A DNA stretch of 35,760 nt from Eubacteriales Family XIII. Incertae Sedis bacterium (GTDB taxonomy: Bacteria; Bacillota; Clostridia; Peptostreptococcales; Anaerovoracaceae): positions 1 through 35,760 of the forward strand of contig JAISJM010000156.1 of the NCBI GenBank assembly GCA_031261525.1, in the 5' to 3' direction. This document shows, piece after piece, positions 15,728 to 24,587 of this stretch (positions are counted from its first letter, which is position 1; each line of letters opens with the position of its first letter). The translations under genes and the position numbers were made by a program. The notes under the pieces were generated by a model that ran no database searches, was not told where the DNA came from, and saw only the letters and a program-made list of their open reading frames with translations.

Positions 15728-17674
15728 ATGCGAAAAGAATTTCATGTAGCAAAGCATGGCAGTGACAATGCGATTGGCAGTCAAGACGCTCCCTATTTAA
15801 CGATTGATAAGGCGGCACATATCGCTGCTGCTGGTGATACCGTCATTGTTCATGAGGGCGTATACCGCGAATGGGTTCGCCCACAAAACACGGGACTTAG
15901 TAATACAAGGCGTGTTGTGTTCAAGGCTGCCGATGGCGAAAAGGTTACAATCAAAGGTTCCGAGGAAATAACTGGCTGGGAAAAGGTCAATGATCGTGTC
16001 TGGAAGAAGATTCTACCAAATTCGTTCTTCGGTGAATTCAATCCATTTGCAACGACAATTGTCGGAGAGTGGGTTGTTCATGGATTAGAGAAACACCTTG
16101 GTGATGTCTACCTAAACGGATTGTCTTTTTACGAAGTAACGGCGTATGAAGATTTAGAGAATCCTCAGATTCGTACCGAGGTATATGATGACGGTTCTAA
16201 ATTGATGACACCTGTAATCAATCCAGAACAGACAAAGTATGTATGGTATGCGGAAGTAAAACCTGGTGTAGATGGGAATACGGCGATATTTGCCAATTTC
16301 CACGAGTATGATCCAAATCAAGAATTGGTTGAAATTAGCGTTCGTAAGACTGTCTTCTATCCGGAAATTACAGGCATCGATTATGTGACGGTCAGTGGAT
16401 TCGAACTTGCACATGCCGCATCACCTTGGGCGCCGCCGACTGCGGATCAGCCAGGTTTGATTGGTCCAAACTGGTCCAAAGGTTGGATTATTGAAAATAA
16501 TATCATTCACGATGCCAAAGCGAGTGCAATCAGCATTGGTAAGGAGATTACGACAGGTCACAATCAGTATACAAGAAGAGGTGATAAAGCGGGCTATAAT
16601 TATCAGCTAGAGGCTGTGTTTACGGCATTGACTCAACGTGGCTGGAATAAGGAGCATGTTGGTTCTCATATCATCAGAAACAATACCATCTATGATTGCG
16701 GACAGAATGGAATTGTTGGACATCTCGGTTGTGTATTCAGTGAGATTTATGACAATAACATCTACAATATCGGCATCAAAAGAGAGTATTTTGGATATGA
16801 AATTGCGGGCATTAAGCTGCATGCAGCGCTTGATGTATTGGTGCGTCACAACCGAATTCACAACTGCGTACTGGGCTCTTGGTTTGACTGGCAGGCGCAA
16901 GGAACGCGCGTGACTCAGAATGTATATTACAACAATAATCGTGATTTCTTTGTTGAAGTGTCTCATGGGCCATTTCTTGCTGACAACAATATCTTCGCTT
17001 CGCCAGACTTCTTTTTAGATGCGTCGCAAGGATTGGCATTTGTAAATAATTTAATCAATGGTGATATCTCATCTTTTAATGTATTGGATCGTCCGACACC
17101 ATATCATTTCCCGCATAGCACACAGGTGAAAGGATTCTCTGTCGCATTTCGTGGTGATGAACGTTGGTATAACAATATCTTTAACGGTACGAGTGCTGCG
17201 TGGAATCAAGGCGAGCCCGGCACTGCGAGATATAACGGTCAAGCTACGACGTTAGAGGAATATTTGCAGCGCGTCAAAGATCAAGGTCCTGGAGATTTCG
17301 AGGCATTTCTAGAGGTTAATTACGAGCAAGTATCCATCAACAACAATGCCTATTTTGGTGGCGCAAAGGCGTTTGATCGTGAAGAAAATAACATTGTAGA
17401 CGATACTTTTGATCCGAAATTTAGCATCATTGAAGAGGGTGATGAATTATTCGTCTCAATTACACTTCCAGAATCAATCTATTCTCTCAAAACAGATGCG
17501 ATTGATACCGAGATTCTAGATCGCGTAAGAATCGTGGATGCAAATTTTGAGAATGCTGACGGAAGTGCACTGACGATTGATACCGATATCCTTGGTCAGA
17601 AATATGAAGCTGGTTCCATCATTGGACCCATTACAAAATTGAAGCCAGGTGTCAATAAAATTCGGTTATGGTGA
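15728..17674 (+). CDS. GH120-family beta-xylosidase (second copy)
   Basis: Tandem paralogue of the preceding gene, similar over its whole length, with the same predicted role. Catalytic residues fall at the same numbers, Asp387 (FDWQAQGTR) and Glu410 (FVEVSHGP). Three starts are possible: TTG 15698, ATG 15710 and ATG 15728. I choose 15728 because AGAGG lies 5 bases upstream, the first residues (MRKEFHVAK) align with the first copy (MGKEFHVAK), and the resulting 648 residues differ from 657 exactly by a 9-residue loop deletion. No signal peptide. The absence of export signals on both copies implies that oligosaccharides are imported first, fitting the transporter genes downstream. The gap after it (17675-17916) holds the transporter promoter and leader. 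Confidence 0.88.
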   Translation: MRKEFHVAKHGSDNAIGSQDAPYLTIDKAAHIAAAGDTVIVHEGVYREWVRPQNTGLSNTRRVVFKAADGEKVTIKGSEEITGWEKVNDRVWKKILPNSFFGEFNPFATTIVGEWVVHGLEKHLGDVYLNGLSFYEVTAYEDLENPQIRTEVYDDGSKLMTPVINPEQTKYVWYAEVKPGVDGNTAIFANFHEYDPNQELVEISVRKTVFYPEITGIDYVTVSGFELAHAASPWAPPTADQPGLIGPNWSKGWIIENNIIHDAKASAISIGKEITTGHNQYTRRGDKAGYNYQLEAVFTALTQRGWNKEHVGSHIIRNNTIYDCGQNGIVGHLGCVFSEIYDNNIYNIGIKREYFGYEIAGIKLHAALDVLVRHNRIHNCVLGSWFDWQAQGTRVTQNVYYNNNRDFFVEVSHGPFLADNNIFASPDFFLDASQGLAFVNNLINGDISSFNVLDRPTPYHFPHSTQVKGFSVAFRGDERWYNNIFNGTSAAWNQGEPGTARYNGQATTLEEYLQRVKDQGPGDFEAFLEVNYEQVSINNNAYFGGAKAFDREENNIVDDTFDPKFSIIEEGDELFVSITLPESIYSLKTDAIDTEILDRVRIVDANFENADGSALTIDTDILGQKYEAGSIIGPITKLKPGVNKIRLW

Positions 17675-17794
17675 CCATTTTCGTGATTATTTTCATGTGC
17701 TTTTTTGTGCTAATTCATGTAGTTTTTTAAGCGTGTTCGTACACATCGGGCAAAAGTAGGTAAGAATTTTCTATATTTTGGGCATTTTCTTATA

Positions 17795-17823
17795 TTTCAT
17801 CCATTCATAATAAGGCATATAAT
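17795..17823 (+). promoter_or_regulatory. Candidate promoter of the sugar transporter operon
   Basis: A perfect TATAAT at 17818-17823 follows TTTCAT at 17795-17800 with a 17-base spacer. The -35 is poor, as expected for a promoter needing an activator such as the AraC-type regulator encoded downstream. Predicted transcription would begin near 17830, right at the leader hairpin. Confidence 0.4.
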
Positions 17824-17831
17824 AAGTCTAC

Positions 17832-17879
17832 ATTAAAGGTCAGCCACGCCGTAAGTGCACTGCGGCAGGCGACCTTAAT
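17832..17879 (+). promoter_or_regulatory. Structured leader hairpin of the sugar transporter mRNA
   Basis: ATTAAAGGTC (17832-17841) pairs with GACCTTAAT (17871-17879) with one bulged A. Inside, GCC-AC-GCCG (17843-17851) pairs with CGGC-A-GGC (17863-17870) around an 11-base loop. The stem begins where the predicted transcript starts. It is GC-rich within AT-rich surroundings and has no T-run after it, so it is more likely a 5' stabiliser or regulatory leader than a terminator. I recognise no known riboswitch class. Confidence 0.55.
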
Positions 17880-17916
17880 CCATAAATCTATAATATTGAG
17901 GAGAAGGGATAACAAG

Positions 17917-19233
17917 ATGAAAAAGAGATTACTAAGATTTGCGGCAATCGCATTATCAGTGATGATGATCGTGTCCTTAGCAGGTTGTGGTTCTAAAGGG
18001 AAGTCCTCATCAGGAGGTGGAGATGCGGACAAAACAATAACATTCTGGAATATTGGTGCTGAAGGTGTCAACAAAGTATTGCTTTCCTATCCAGTAGAGT
18101 TATTCAATGAACAGTCAGATTCTGGCTATGAAGTCGAGTTCGTTGCAACACAGAATGATAGCTACAAAGAAAAGTTAGTTGTCGCAATGAGTTCGGGAGA
18201 ATGTCCTGATATGTACACAAGTTGGTCTGGTGGACCAATGAATGAGTATATCGAATCAGGTTTTGCGCAGCCACTTGATGATTTATACGAGAAGTATGGT
18301 TTGACTGACAGGCTTATGGAAGCTGGTATTGCACAGTCAACCTATGATGGCAAAATCTATGCGGTGCCTACCTACAATATCTCAGTTGCAGGTACCTACT
18401 ACAATAAAGAAATGTTCGAAAAATATGGTCTTGAAGTTCCGAAAACAATTTCTGAATTAGAGGCTGTATGTGCAAAGCTTAAAGAGAATGGAATCACACC
18501 ATTTGCACTTGCAAATTCAACAAAGTGGACAGGTTCCATGTACTTCCAACTACTCGCAGCTAGATATGGTGGACTTGAACCATTCCAGGCAGCAGTTGAT
18601 GGATCTGGCTCATTCGAAGATGAATCATTCGTATATGCTGGTGAAAAGATTCAAGAATGGGTTGAAAAAGGTTGGTTCCCAGAAGGCGTTAACTCCTTAT
18701 CAGAGGATGATGGTCAGGGCAGACAACTTCTATATCAAGATAAAGCAGCAATGGATTTAATCGGTTCATGGTACACAGGTACACTAAAGTCAGATAGCGA
18801 AGAGTTCTATGAGAAGGTTGGTTGGTTCCCATTCCCAGCAGTTGATGGAAAAGAAGACAATCTACCAATCGCACTCGGTACAGTCGGCGACCAGTTCATC
18901 TCATTCAATTGTGAAGGCGACAAGCTAGACGCAGCATTTGAACTTGCAACTTACTTCTCATCAGAAGAAGCAAAGGCGAAGGATATTGAAAATGGATATC
19001 TTCCACCTACTCCAGATGTAGCAACACTTGTAGATGATCCAATTTCCCAGCAGGTATTGTCAACAATCGCTGACGCAACAGCTGTACAACTATGGTATGA
19101 CCAATATCTACCACCTGCAGTTGCAGATGCGCACCTTAATACATGTCAGGAGCTCTTTGGACTTACGACAACACCTGAAAAAGCAAATGAAGTTCTTCAG
19201 GCAGCAATGCAAGAGTATTTAGACGAGAAATAA
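17917..19233 (+). CDS. Sugar ABC transporter substrate-binding lipoprotein
   Basis: Extracellular family 1 solute-binding protein, lipid-anchored. Basic n-region MKKRLLRF, hydrophobic core, and lipobox LAGC with Cys24, followed by a Ser/Gly linker (GKSSSGGG). The mature part has the usual opening KTITFWNIG, then YKEKLVVAMSSGECPDMYTSW and the FFS-type helix SSEEAKAKDIENGYLPP near the C-terminus. The 438 residues fit the family. Start ATG 17917 has GAGGAGAAGG upstream; a TTG at 17896 is in frame but lies in the binding site. It is the first gene of the operon with two permeases. The adjacent xylosidases suggest xylo-oligosaccharides as cargo; that is inference from context. Confidence 0.9.
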   Translation: MKKRLLRFAAIALSVMMIVSLAGCGSKGKSSSGGGDADKTITFWNIGAEGVNKVLLSYPVELFNEQSDSGYEVEFVATQNDSYKEKLVVAMSSGECPDMYTSWSGGPMNEYIESGFAQPLDDLYEKYGLTDRLMEAGIAQSTYDGKIYAVPTYNISVAGTYYNKEMFEKYGLEVPKTISELEAVCAKLKENGITPFALANSTKWTGSMYFQLLAARYGGLEPFQAAVDGSGSFEDESFVYAGEKIQEWVEKGWFPEGVNSLSEDDGQGRQLLYQDKAAMDLIGSWYTGTLKSDSEEFYEKVGWFPFPAVDGKEDNLPIALGTVGDQFISFNCEGDKLDAAFELATYFSSEEAKAKDIENGYLPPTPDVATLVDDPISQQVLSTIADATAVQLWYDQYLPPAVADAHLNTCQELFGLTTTPEKANEVLQAAMQEYLDEK

Positions 19234-19264
19234 TAGATCAATCTGAACAACTCAGTAAAGTTAA

Positions 19265-19324
19265 CTGTCACCCCCATGTTCGTTTGGGAGACACATCCCA
19301 ACTGTATATGCATGGGGGTGATAG
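19265..19324 (+). promoter_or_regulatory. Large hairpin between binding-protein and permease genes
   Basis: The arm 19265-19278 (core TCACCCCCATG) pairs with 19311-19324 (CATGGGGGTGA) over about 14 bp. A second stem TTGGGA (19284-19289)/TCCCAA (19296-19301) stacks inside. Only short T-runs follow. Such structures between binding-protein and permease genes commonly protect the upstream mRNA or partly terminate, giving more binding protein than permease. Confidence 0.7.
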
Positions 19325-19366
19325 CTTTATATACGTGTAAATACGTGTAGAGCGCGGAGGAACGTA

Positions 19367-20272
19367 ATGAAAAAAAAGAGTGAAGCGTTGGCGCTTCAAA
19401 GAAATAAAGAAACCAATCGAGTGGCATTCTTATTTCTAATCCCTGTTGCGGTATTGTTGATTTTATATATCTTTTATCCCATTATTGATGCCTTTCGTAT
19501 CAGTACCCTAAAATGGAATGGAATCTCACCCAATACAACATTCATTGGATTAGATAACTGGATTAAACTGATTCACGACCCACATTTCTGGTCAGCATTT
19601 AAAAACAATATCATCGTCATGATCTTATCCATCTGCGTACAGATTCCATTGGGGCTTGCAATGGCGACATTTGTAGAGTATGCAGGAAAGAAGAGTAAAT
19701 TATTTAAGATCGTTTGGTTTATTCCAATGCTGATGAGCTCTGTTGCAATCGGTTTCTTATTCCAATATGCACTAGCAACCAATGGTGGCATCATTAGTTC
19801 AGTTTCTAGCCTTTTCGGAGGTGGAAATATTGATTTACTTGGTAATCCTGACACTGCACTATTTACTGTAATTGGTGTCATCGCATGGCAGTTCACACCA
19901 TTTTATATGGTATACTGCGTTGCAGCTTATACCAATATATCTACAGATTTATATGAGGCAGCGCAGCTTGATGGTGTCAATAAAAGAACGTATTTTGCAC
20001 ATATTGCATTGCCATTGCTTGCACCTTCTCTAAAGAGTGCCGCAATCCTATCTATGGTCGGATCCCTAAAATACTTCGATTTAATCTATGTAATGACTGG
20101 CGGTGGTCCTGGTACCTCTACAGAACTCATGTCAACCTATATGTACAAGATGTCATTTGCGAAGTTCAATATGGGCTATGGTTCCACAATCGCGTCAGGT
20201 ATGTTCCTCGTTATTACGATCATATCTCTTCTCACAATGCGATTGCTTAACGGTAAAGGGGAGGAAAAATAA
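19367..20272 (+). CDS. Sugar ABC transporter permease, MalF type
   Basis: One half of the membrane channel of a carbohydrate importer of the CUT1 class. The 301 residues contain six predicted membrane segments (first at FLFLIPVAVLLILYIFYPII) and the cytoplasmic EAA loop YEAAQLDGVNKRTYFAHIAL followed by PLL, which docks the ATPase. The ribosome binding site GGAGGAA precedes ATG 19367, downstream of the large intergenic hairpin. The stop overlaps the next permease start. No ATP-binding subunit is encoded here; in related bacteria a shared MsmK-type ATPase serves several such importers. Confidence 0.92.
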   Translation: MKKKSEALALQRNKETNRVAFLFLIPVAVLLILYIFYPIIDAFRISTLKWNGISPNTTFIGLDNWIKLIHDPHFWSAFKNNIIVMILSICVQIPLGLAMATFVEYAGKKSKLFKIVWFIPMLMSSVAIGFLFQYALATNGGIISSVSSLFGGGNIDLLGNPDTALFTVIGVIAWQFTPFYMVYCVAAYTNISTDLYEAAQLDGVNKRTYFAHIALPLLAPSLKSAAILSMVGSLKYFDLIYVMTGGGPGTSTELMSTYMYKMSFAKFNMGYGSTIASGMFLVITIISLLTMRLLNGKGEEK

Positions 20273-21123
20273 TGAATCCAGAATACAGATTAAGCAGAAT
20301 AAAGAGCATAATCTCATGGGTTATTGCATGGTTTCTTGCAATATTTGCATTGTTTGTTGCATTGCTACCATTTTTCTTCATGGTACTCAATTCATTCAAA
20401 GATAAATTTGAGATGCTTACGAAGGGCGTATTTGAATTCCCAGATAAGTTTTATGTTGAGAATTATACCGAAGTATTGACAGGAAATTTTTGGCACTACT
20501 TCTTGAATTCAGTCATTGTACTGGGTGTGTCATTAGTTTTACTGCTGGCAATATCGGCATTTGCCTCTTATCCGTTATCAAGATTTAATTTTCGCCTAGG
20601 CAAGCCAATTTATGCTATTATAGTAGCATGTATGTCGATACCTGTGCATGTTACGTTGATTCCAATTTTTAAGATGACTCAGAATATGGGCATTTATGAC
20701 AGTATTTGGGCACTGATTGGACCAAATGTTGCATTGGGTATTCCAATTTCAGTCTTTATTCTTACGAGTTTCATGAAGGAAATTCCTCGCGAGATTGAAG
20801 AATCGGCAGAAATTGATGGCTGTGGCAAGATCGGTATGTTTTTCAGAATTATCATGCCAATGGCAAAACCTGGTTTATCGACACTAGCAATCTACAACGG
20901 TGTCAATATGTGGAATGAGTTTATCTTTGCATATTCCCTCACGCAGAGTTCTGCAAATCGGACACTGCCACTTGCAATCTGGGAATATCAGGGGCAATAT
21001 ACAATGAATACGCCAATGATTATGGCTGTACTCGTATTGACCGCATTGCCTATGATTATACTATTTATATTTGCATCAGATAGGCTCGTAAAAGGTATGA
21101 CCGCAGGTGCAGTAAAGGGCTAA
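20272..21123 (+). CDS. Sugar ABC transporter permease, MalG type
   Basis: Second channel subunit of the importer. The 283 residues show six membrane segments and the EAA loop IEESAEIDGCGKIGMFFRII with MPMAKPG after it, typical of MalG-like permeases. The C-terminal end VKGMTAGAVKG matches the family's usual ending. The ATG overlaps the upstream stop (TAATG) and its own stop overlaps the sensor kinase start in the same way, so both permeases and the kinase are translationally coupled. Confidence 0.93.
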   Translation: MNPEYRLSRIKSIISWVIAWFLAIFALFVALLPFFFMVLNSFKDKFEMLTKGVFEFPDKFYVENYTEVLTGNFWHYFLNSVIVLGVSLVLLLAISAFASYPLSRFNFRLGKPIYAIIVACMSIPVHVTLIPIFKMTQNMGIYDSIWALIGPNVALGIPISVFILTSFMKEIPREIEESAEIDGCGKIGMFFRIIMPMAKPGLSTLAIYNGVNMWNEFIFAYSLTQSSANRTLPLAIWEYQGQYTMNTPMIMAVLVLTALPMIILFIFASDRLVKGMTAGAVKG

Positions 21124-22940
21124 TGACAAAAAAAATCAAAAAATTACATAACTTGTTAAACACGTCGAGCTGGGGCTTTAAGCGCAAGCTCGGCTTTTTC
21201 GTGACATTGATTCTGTTGGTTTCCTCCGCGGTGATCCTCATTATCTATTCTGTCACCTATGTATCGAGTATCACTGCGCGCACGAAGAGTATTGTGACGA
21301 CGCAGCTCCATGAGCTTTCTGTGAATTACAAATACGCATTGACGCAGTATTGTAATTTAGGAACCGCAATTATCTTAAATGAAGATGTCGATGTCTATTG
21401 TGATAGTATCAATAAAGATAATATCGCTGAATATCCATTTGCTAGTGACCAGATGTACAATACGCTGATTCGCTATAAACTTGTACAACCGAATTGTAAT
21501 TTCTTGGCTGTCATTCCAGAATCATCTTCAAAAGGAAGCCCCGATGAAATTCGCTTCGGCGGGAATTATGTATCCCACGGTTTATTTGCAATGACTTCTG
21601 ATAACTTTGGTAGAATGTATGTCTTGGATTATGCCAATAGTAAGCCCATTCGCGCAGGTAGTAAGCTTCGAATCAGTATTAATGATGTCTTTTCAAATAC
21701 GGGTGACTACAGTCTTTCCATTTATTATCCAATCTTTAGTGGCCCAAGTTTGTATAATAATCAGAAAGGTGTATTGCTTCTGAATTTTTCTGATACCTTT
21801 TTAAATCAATTTGATAGTAGAACGACAGTAGATCAGGATTTATCATCGGAATTGATTCTCGCTGGCTCAAATGGACAAGCGTTGAAGAGTGGTGGACGTT
21901 ACGCACAACCCATTAAAATTAAATATTCAGACAAACTCCTATATTCTTCTGGAAGCTTTCAACAAGAAGGAAAGTTGATTAACTATCAGCGTGTTGGTGA
22001 TTGGGATTTATATCTCATCAATGAGATTTCACTATTTGACCTCTATCAAAATGGTATACAAGTCGCGGTTATCATTGTAATTTTGATTCTCGCCATGATG
22101 ACAGCGACCATTTTGGTCATCAGAAGACTGACAAATAAATTCTATGAGCCAATCGACGAAGTGATTTCTGCGATGGATACCGTTGTCGATAAAGAGTTGC
22201 GATTGCGAATTGAGACCCATTCAATGGATCACGACAGCAAGGTTCTAGCTGAAGGGTTTAACTCGATGATCGATGATATCGATGAATTGATGACGGAAGT
22301 GAAGCGGGAGCAAAAGCTCATAGATCAGATTCGACTAGAAGCACTTCAGTCCCAAATCAAACCCCATTTCCTGTACAATACACTGGAGTGTATTCGGTGG
22401 CAGGCGATGAGCGAGGGCAATCGCGAAGTTGCGACAATGGTAAATGCGCTAGGTGGCTACTATCGAATTTGCCTGAGCAAGGGTGAGGATATCATCAGCT
22501 TGAAGGATGAAATTGAGCACATACGCCTCTACATGATTATTCAAAATATGAGATATGATGATATCCTGGATCTCCAAGTGAATATTCCCGAAGAATTTAA
22601 CGATATCAAGATTCCAAAACTGACATTACAACCGCTCGTGGAAAATGCCATCTATCACGGTCTGCGCGTTGAGGAAGGGAAGCGGGGGTCTATCTATATC
22701 ACCCTTGAAGCTTATGAGGACGCTGTATTTTTATATCTGACAGACAATGGTGTTGGCATGACAGAGGAAGATATCCAGCGGTTGAATAATTCGTTCCATG
22801 ACGAGGAACACCCCGTCGGATATGGCGTGCGAAACGTCAATAAGCGTATCGAGTTATTATTCGGAAAGCAATATGGACTGAATTTTCAAAGCAATGCAAA
22901 TGGCGGTGTAATTATTACGATTGGATTACCGCGAAATTAG
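21123..22940 (+). CDS. Sensor histidine kinase, YesM type
   Basis: Membrane sensor kinase of the LytS/YesM class, usually controlling carbohydrate uptake genes. An N-terminal membrane helix (about residues 23-48) precedes an extracellular sensing domain of about 260 residues (Cache-like). A second helix (about 310-335) leads to HAMP and then the His_kinase domain with phospho-acceptor His415 in QIKPHFLYNTLE. The ATPase domain has QPLVENAIYHG (N box), DNGVGM and GYGVRNVNKRIELLFG. Length 605. The start overlaps the permease stop, tying the sensor to the transporter. The signal is probably extracellular sugar or sugar-loaded binding protein (inference). No terminator separates it from the regulator gene 37 bases on. 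Confidence 0.93.
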   Translation: MTKKIKKLHNLLNTSSWGFKRKLGFFVTLILLVSSAVILIIYSVTYVSSITARTKSIVTTQLHELSVNYKYALTQYCNLGTAIILNEDVDVYCDSINKDNIAEYPFASDQMYNTLIRYKLVQPNCNFLAVIPESSSKGSPDEIRFGGNYVSHGLFAMTSDNFGRMYVLDYANSKPIRAGSKLRISINDVFSNTGDYSLSIYYPIFSGPSLYNNQKGVLLLNFSDTFLNQFDSRTTVDQDLSSELILAGSNGQALKSGGRYAQPIKIKYSDKLLYSSGSFQQEGKLINYQRVGDWDLYLINEISLFDLYQNGIQVAVIIVILILAMMTATILVIRRLTNKFYEPIDEVISAMDTVVDKELRLRIETHSMDHDSKVLAEGFNSMIDDIDELMTEVKREQKLIDQIRLEALQSQIKPHFLYNTLECIRWQAMSEGNREVATMVNALGGYYRICLSKGEDIISLKDEIEHIRLYMIIQNMRYDDILDLQVNIPEEFNDIKIPKLTLQPLVENAIYHGLRVEEGKRGSIYITLEAYEDAVFLYLTDNGVGMTEEDIQRLNNSFHDEEHPVGYGVRNVNKRIELLFGKQYGLNFQSNANGGVIITIGLPRN

Positions 22941-22977
22941 GTTTTCGGAGGTTTCCATTCGGATATGAGGGTAGAAA

Positions 22978-24570
22978 ATGTACAAATTACTGATTGTTGA
23001 TGATGAAAAGATGATTCGCAATGGACTCGCGCTCGGCATTACATGGTCGGAGGTGGGCATTGACGAGGTCTATACAGCGGCTTCTGCAACGGAAGCATTG
23101 AAAATGATTGAAGTGCATGCGCCTCAGATTATGCTCAGCGATATCAGTATGACAGAACTTTCTGGCATCGATTTGATTGGCAAAGTACGCGAAACCGATA
23201 AAGATATGCGCATCATTGTCCTAACAGGATACGATTATTTTGAGTATGCAAGGGATTGCCTGAAAATGGGTGTGCAGGATTATCTATTGAAGCCAATTGA
23301 TGATGTTGCATTGTTAAAACTCGTGAAGAAACAAGTGGAAGAGCTGGAGCAGATTCGAATCGAGGAGGAAGAAGCATTCTTAAAGACGCGTTCCGAGGGC
23401 ACGAAAGCGCAGATGGCGATAGAGGCATACATGCGTGAGATTGTGCATCATGGCGATCATGCACACAACGAAGCAAATGATGTCGAATTTCGCGATATTG
23501 CGACATTTGCAATGGATATCAAAAAAGATGTTCCGATGTGTGTCGGCATTTTGATTGCGCAGATGCATAACAATCTTGACCCGTTTGACCAGCACTACAG
23601 GCTGCTTACCATGCGGCTCTTATGTATTCAGATTGTTGATTCGAGAGGGCTGGGCATCACGTTTACGGACGATGACGGTAGTTTGATCATTGCATTTTAT
23701 GCGGAAAATGGTGATATCACCGCGCATACACGTGAGTTGGAACACATTTTAGAAGATGAGTATGATATTCGGCCGCGTATTGTGCTTGGTAGTGTTGTGC
23801 CTGAACTGAAGATGTTGAGTATCTCCTACAACGATGCGGTAATCAATCGGAGCAATGTTGGTCAGCTTGTGCAGAAACAGGATGAACCATTTGATCTGCG
23901 CGTCGATACGCACAATAAATTCAGAGGGTTTGATGACAATTATCAAGCGTATAAGCGGCAAATGCTCGTCGATGTCGCGGACGGAGATGCTGTCTTTGCA
24001 ACCTTTGAGCAGATTGCAAATTTATTTGATAATTACAATCTTTCAACAGATTTTGTGCAACTTTGCTGCTTTGATGTTGTGTCGGATTTGTATTTTCAGT
24101 TTGTGAAGTCGTCCCATATCAACCCAGATGATAGTTTGAATCGGTTCATGAATGGTATCATTGGTTCAAATATGAGCGATGCCATCTTTGCTACGCAGGC
24201 TTATATCACAAATCTTTACGCTGCAGAAAAGGGTGATCGCCACGAAGCAATCGCAAAGGCGAAGAAATACATCATCGACAATATCGAGCAGGATATCTCA
24301 GTGGCAAGCATTGCGGACAGTCTCTATCTCTCACCAAACTATTTCTGCAGGCTGTTCAAGAAACAGACGGGTGAAGGCTGCAATGAGTACATCTGTAGAA
24401 AGCGCATTGAGCGCGCAAAATATCTGCTAGAGACAACGATGATCAAGTCTGGTACAATTGCTAGTATGGTTGGCTACAATGATACGAATTATTTTTCTAT
24501 GGCGTTTAAGAAGCATACAGGCAGTTCGCCATCTGCGTATCGGAAACAGGCACAGGACGCATTAGTATAG
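22978..24570 (+). CDS. AraC-type response regulator, YesN type
   Basis: Cytoplasmic partner of the preceding kinase. The N-terminal receiver domain has IVDDEKMIRNG (acidic pocket), phospho-acceptor Asp55 in LSDISM and Lys in YLLKP. A long middle region (about 130-420) of the kind seen in YesN proteins follows. The C-terminus carries two helix-turn-helix motifs of the AraC family: SVASIADSLYLSPNYFCRLF and IASMVGYNDTNYFSMAFKKH, ending GSSPSAYRK. The 530 residues fit the class. GAGGG precedes ATG 22978. Likely targets are the transporter operon promoter near 17800 and the xylosidase genes (inference). Confidence 0.93.
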   Translation: MYKLLIVDDEKMIRNGLALGITWSEVGIDEVYTAASATEALKMIEVHAPQIMLSDISMTELSGIDLIGKVRETDKDMRIIVLTGYDYFEYARDCLKMGVQDYLLKPIDDVALLKLVKKQVEELEQIRIEEEEAFLKTRSEGTKAQMAIEAYMREIVHHGDHAHNEANDVEFRDIATFAMDIKKDVPMCVGILIAQMHNNLDPFDQHYRLLTMRLLCIQIVDSRGLGITFTDDDGSLIIAFYAENGDITAHTRELEHILEDEYDIRPRIVLGSVVPELKMLSISYNDAVINRSNVGQLVQKQDEPFDLRVDTHNKFRGFDDNYQAYKRQMLVDVADGDAVFATFEQIANLFDNYNLSTDFVQLCCFDVVSDLYFQFVKSSHINPDDSLNRFMNGIIGSNMSDAIFATQAYITNLYAAEKGDRHEAIAKAKKYIIDNIEQDISVASIADSLYLSPNYFCRLFKKQTGEGCNEYICRKRIERAKYLLETTMIKSGTIASMVGYNDTNYFSMAFKKHTGSSPSAYRKQAQDALV

Positions 24571-24587
24571 AGGGTTATGAGGTTGAG

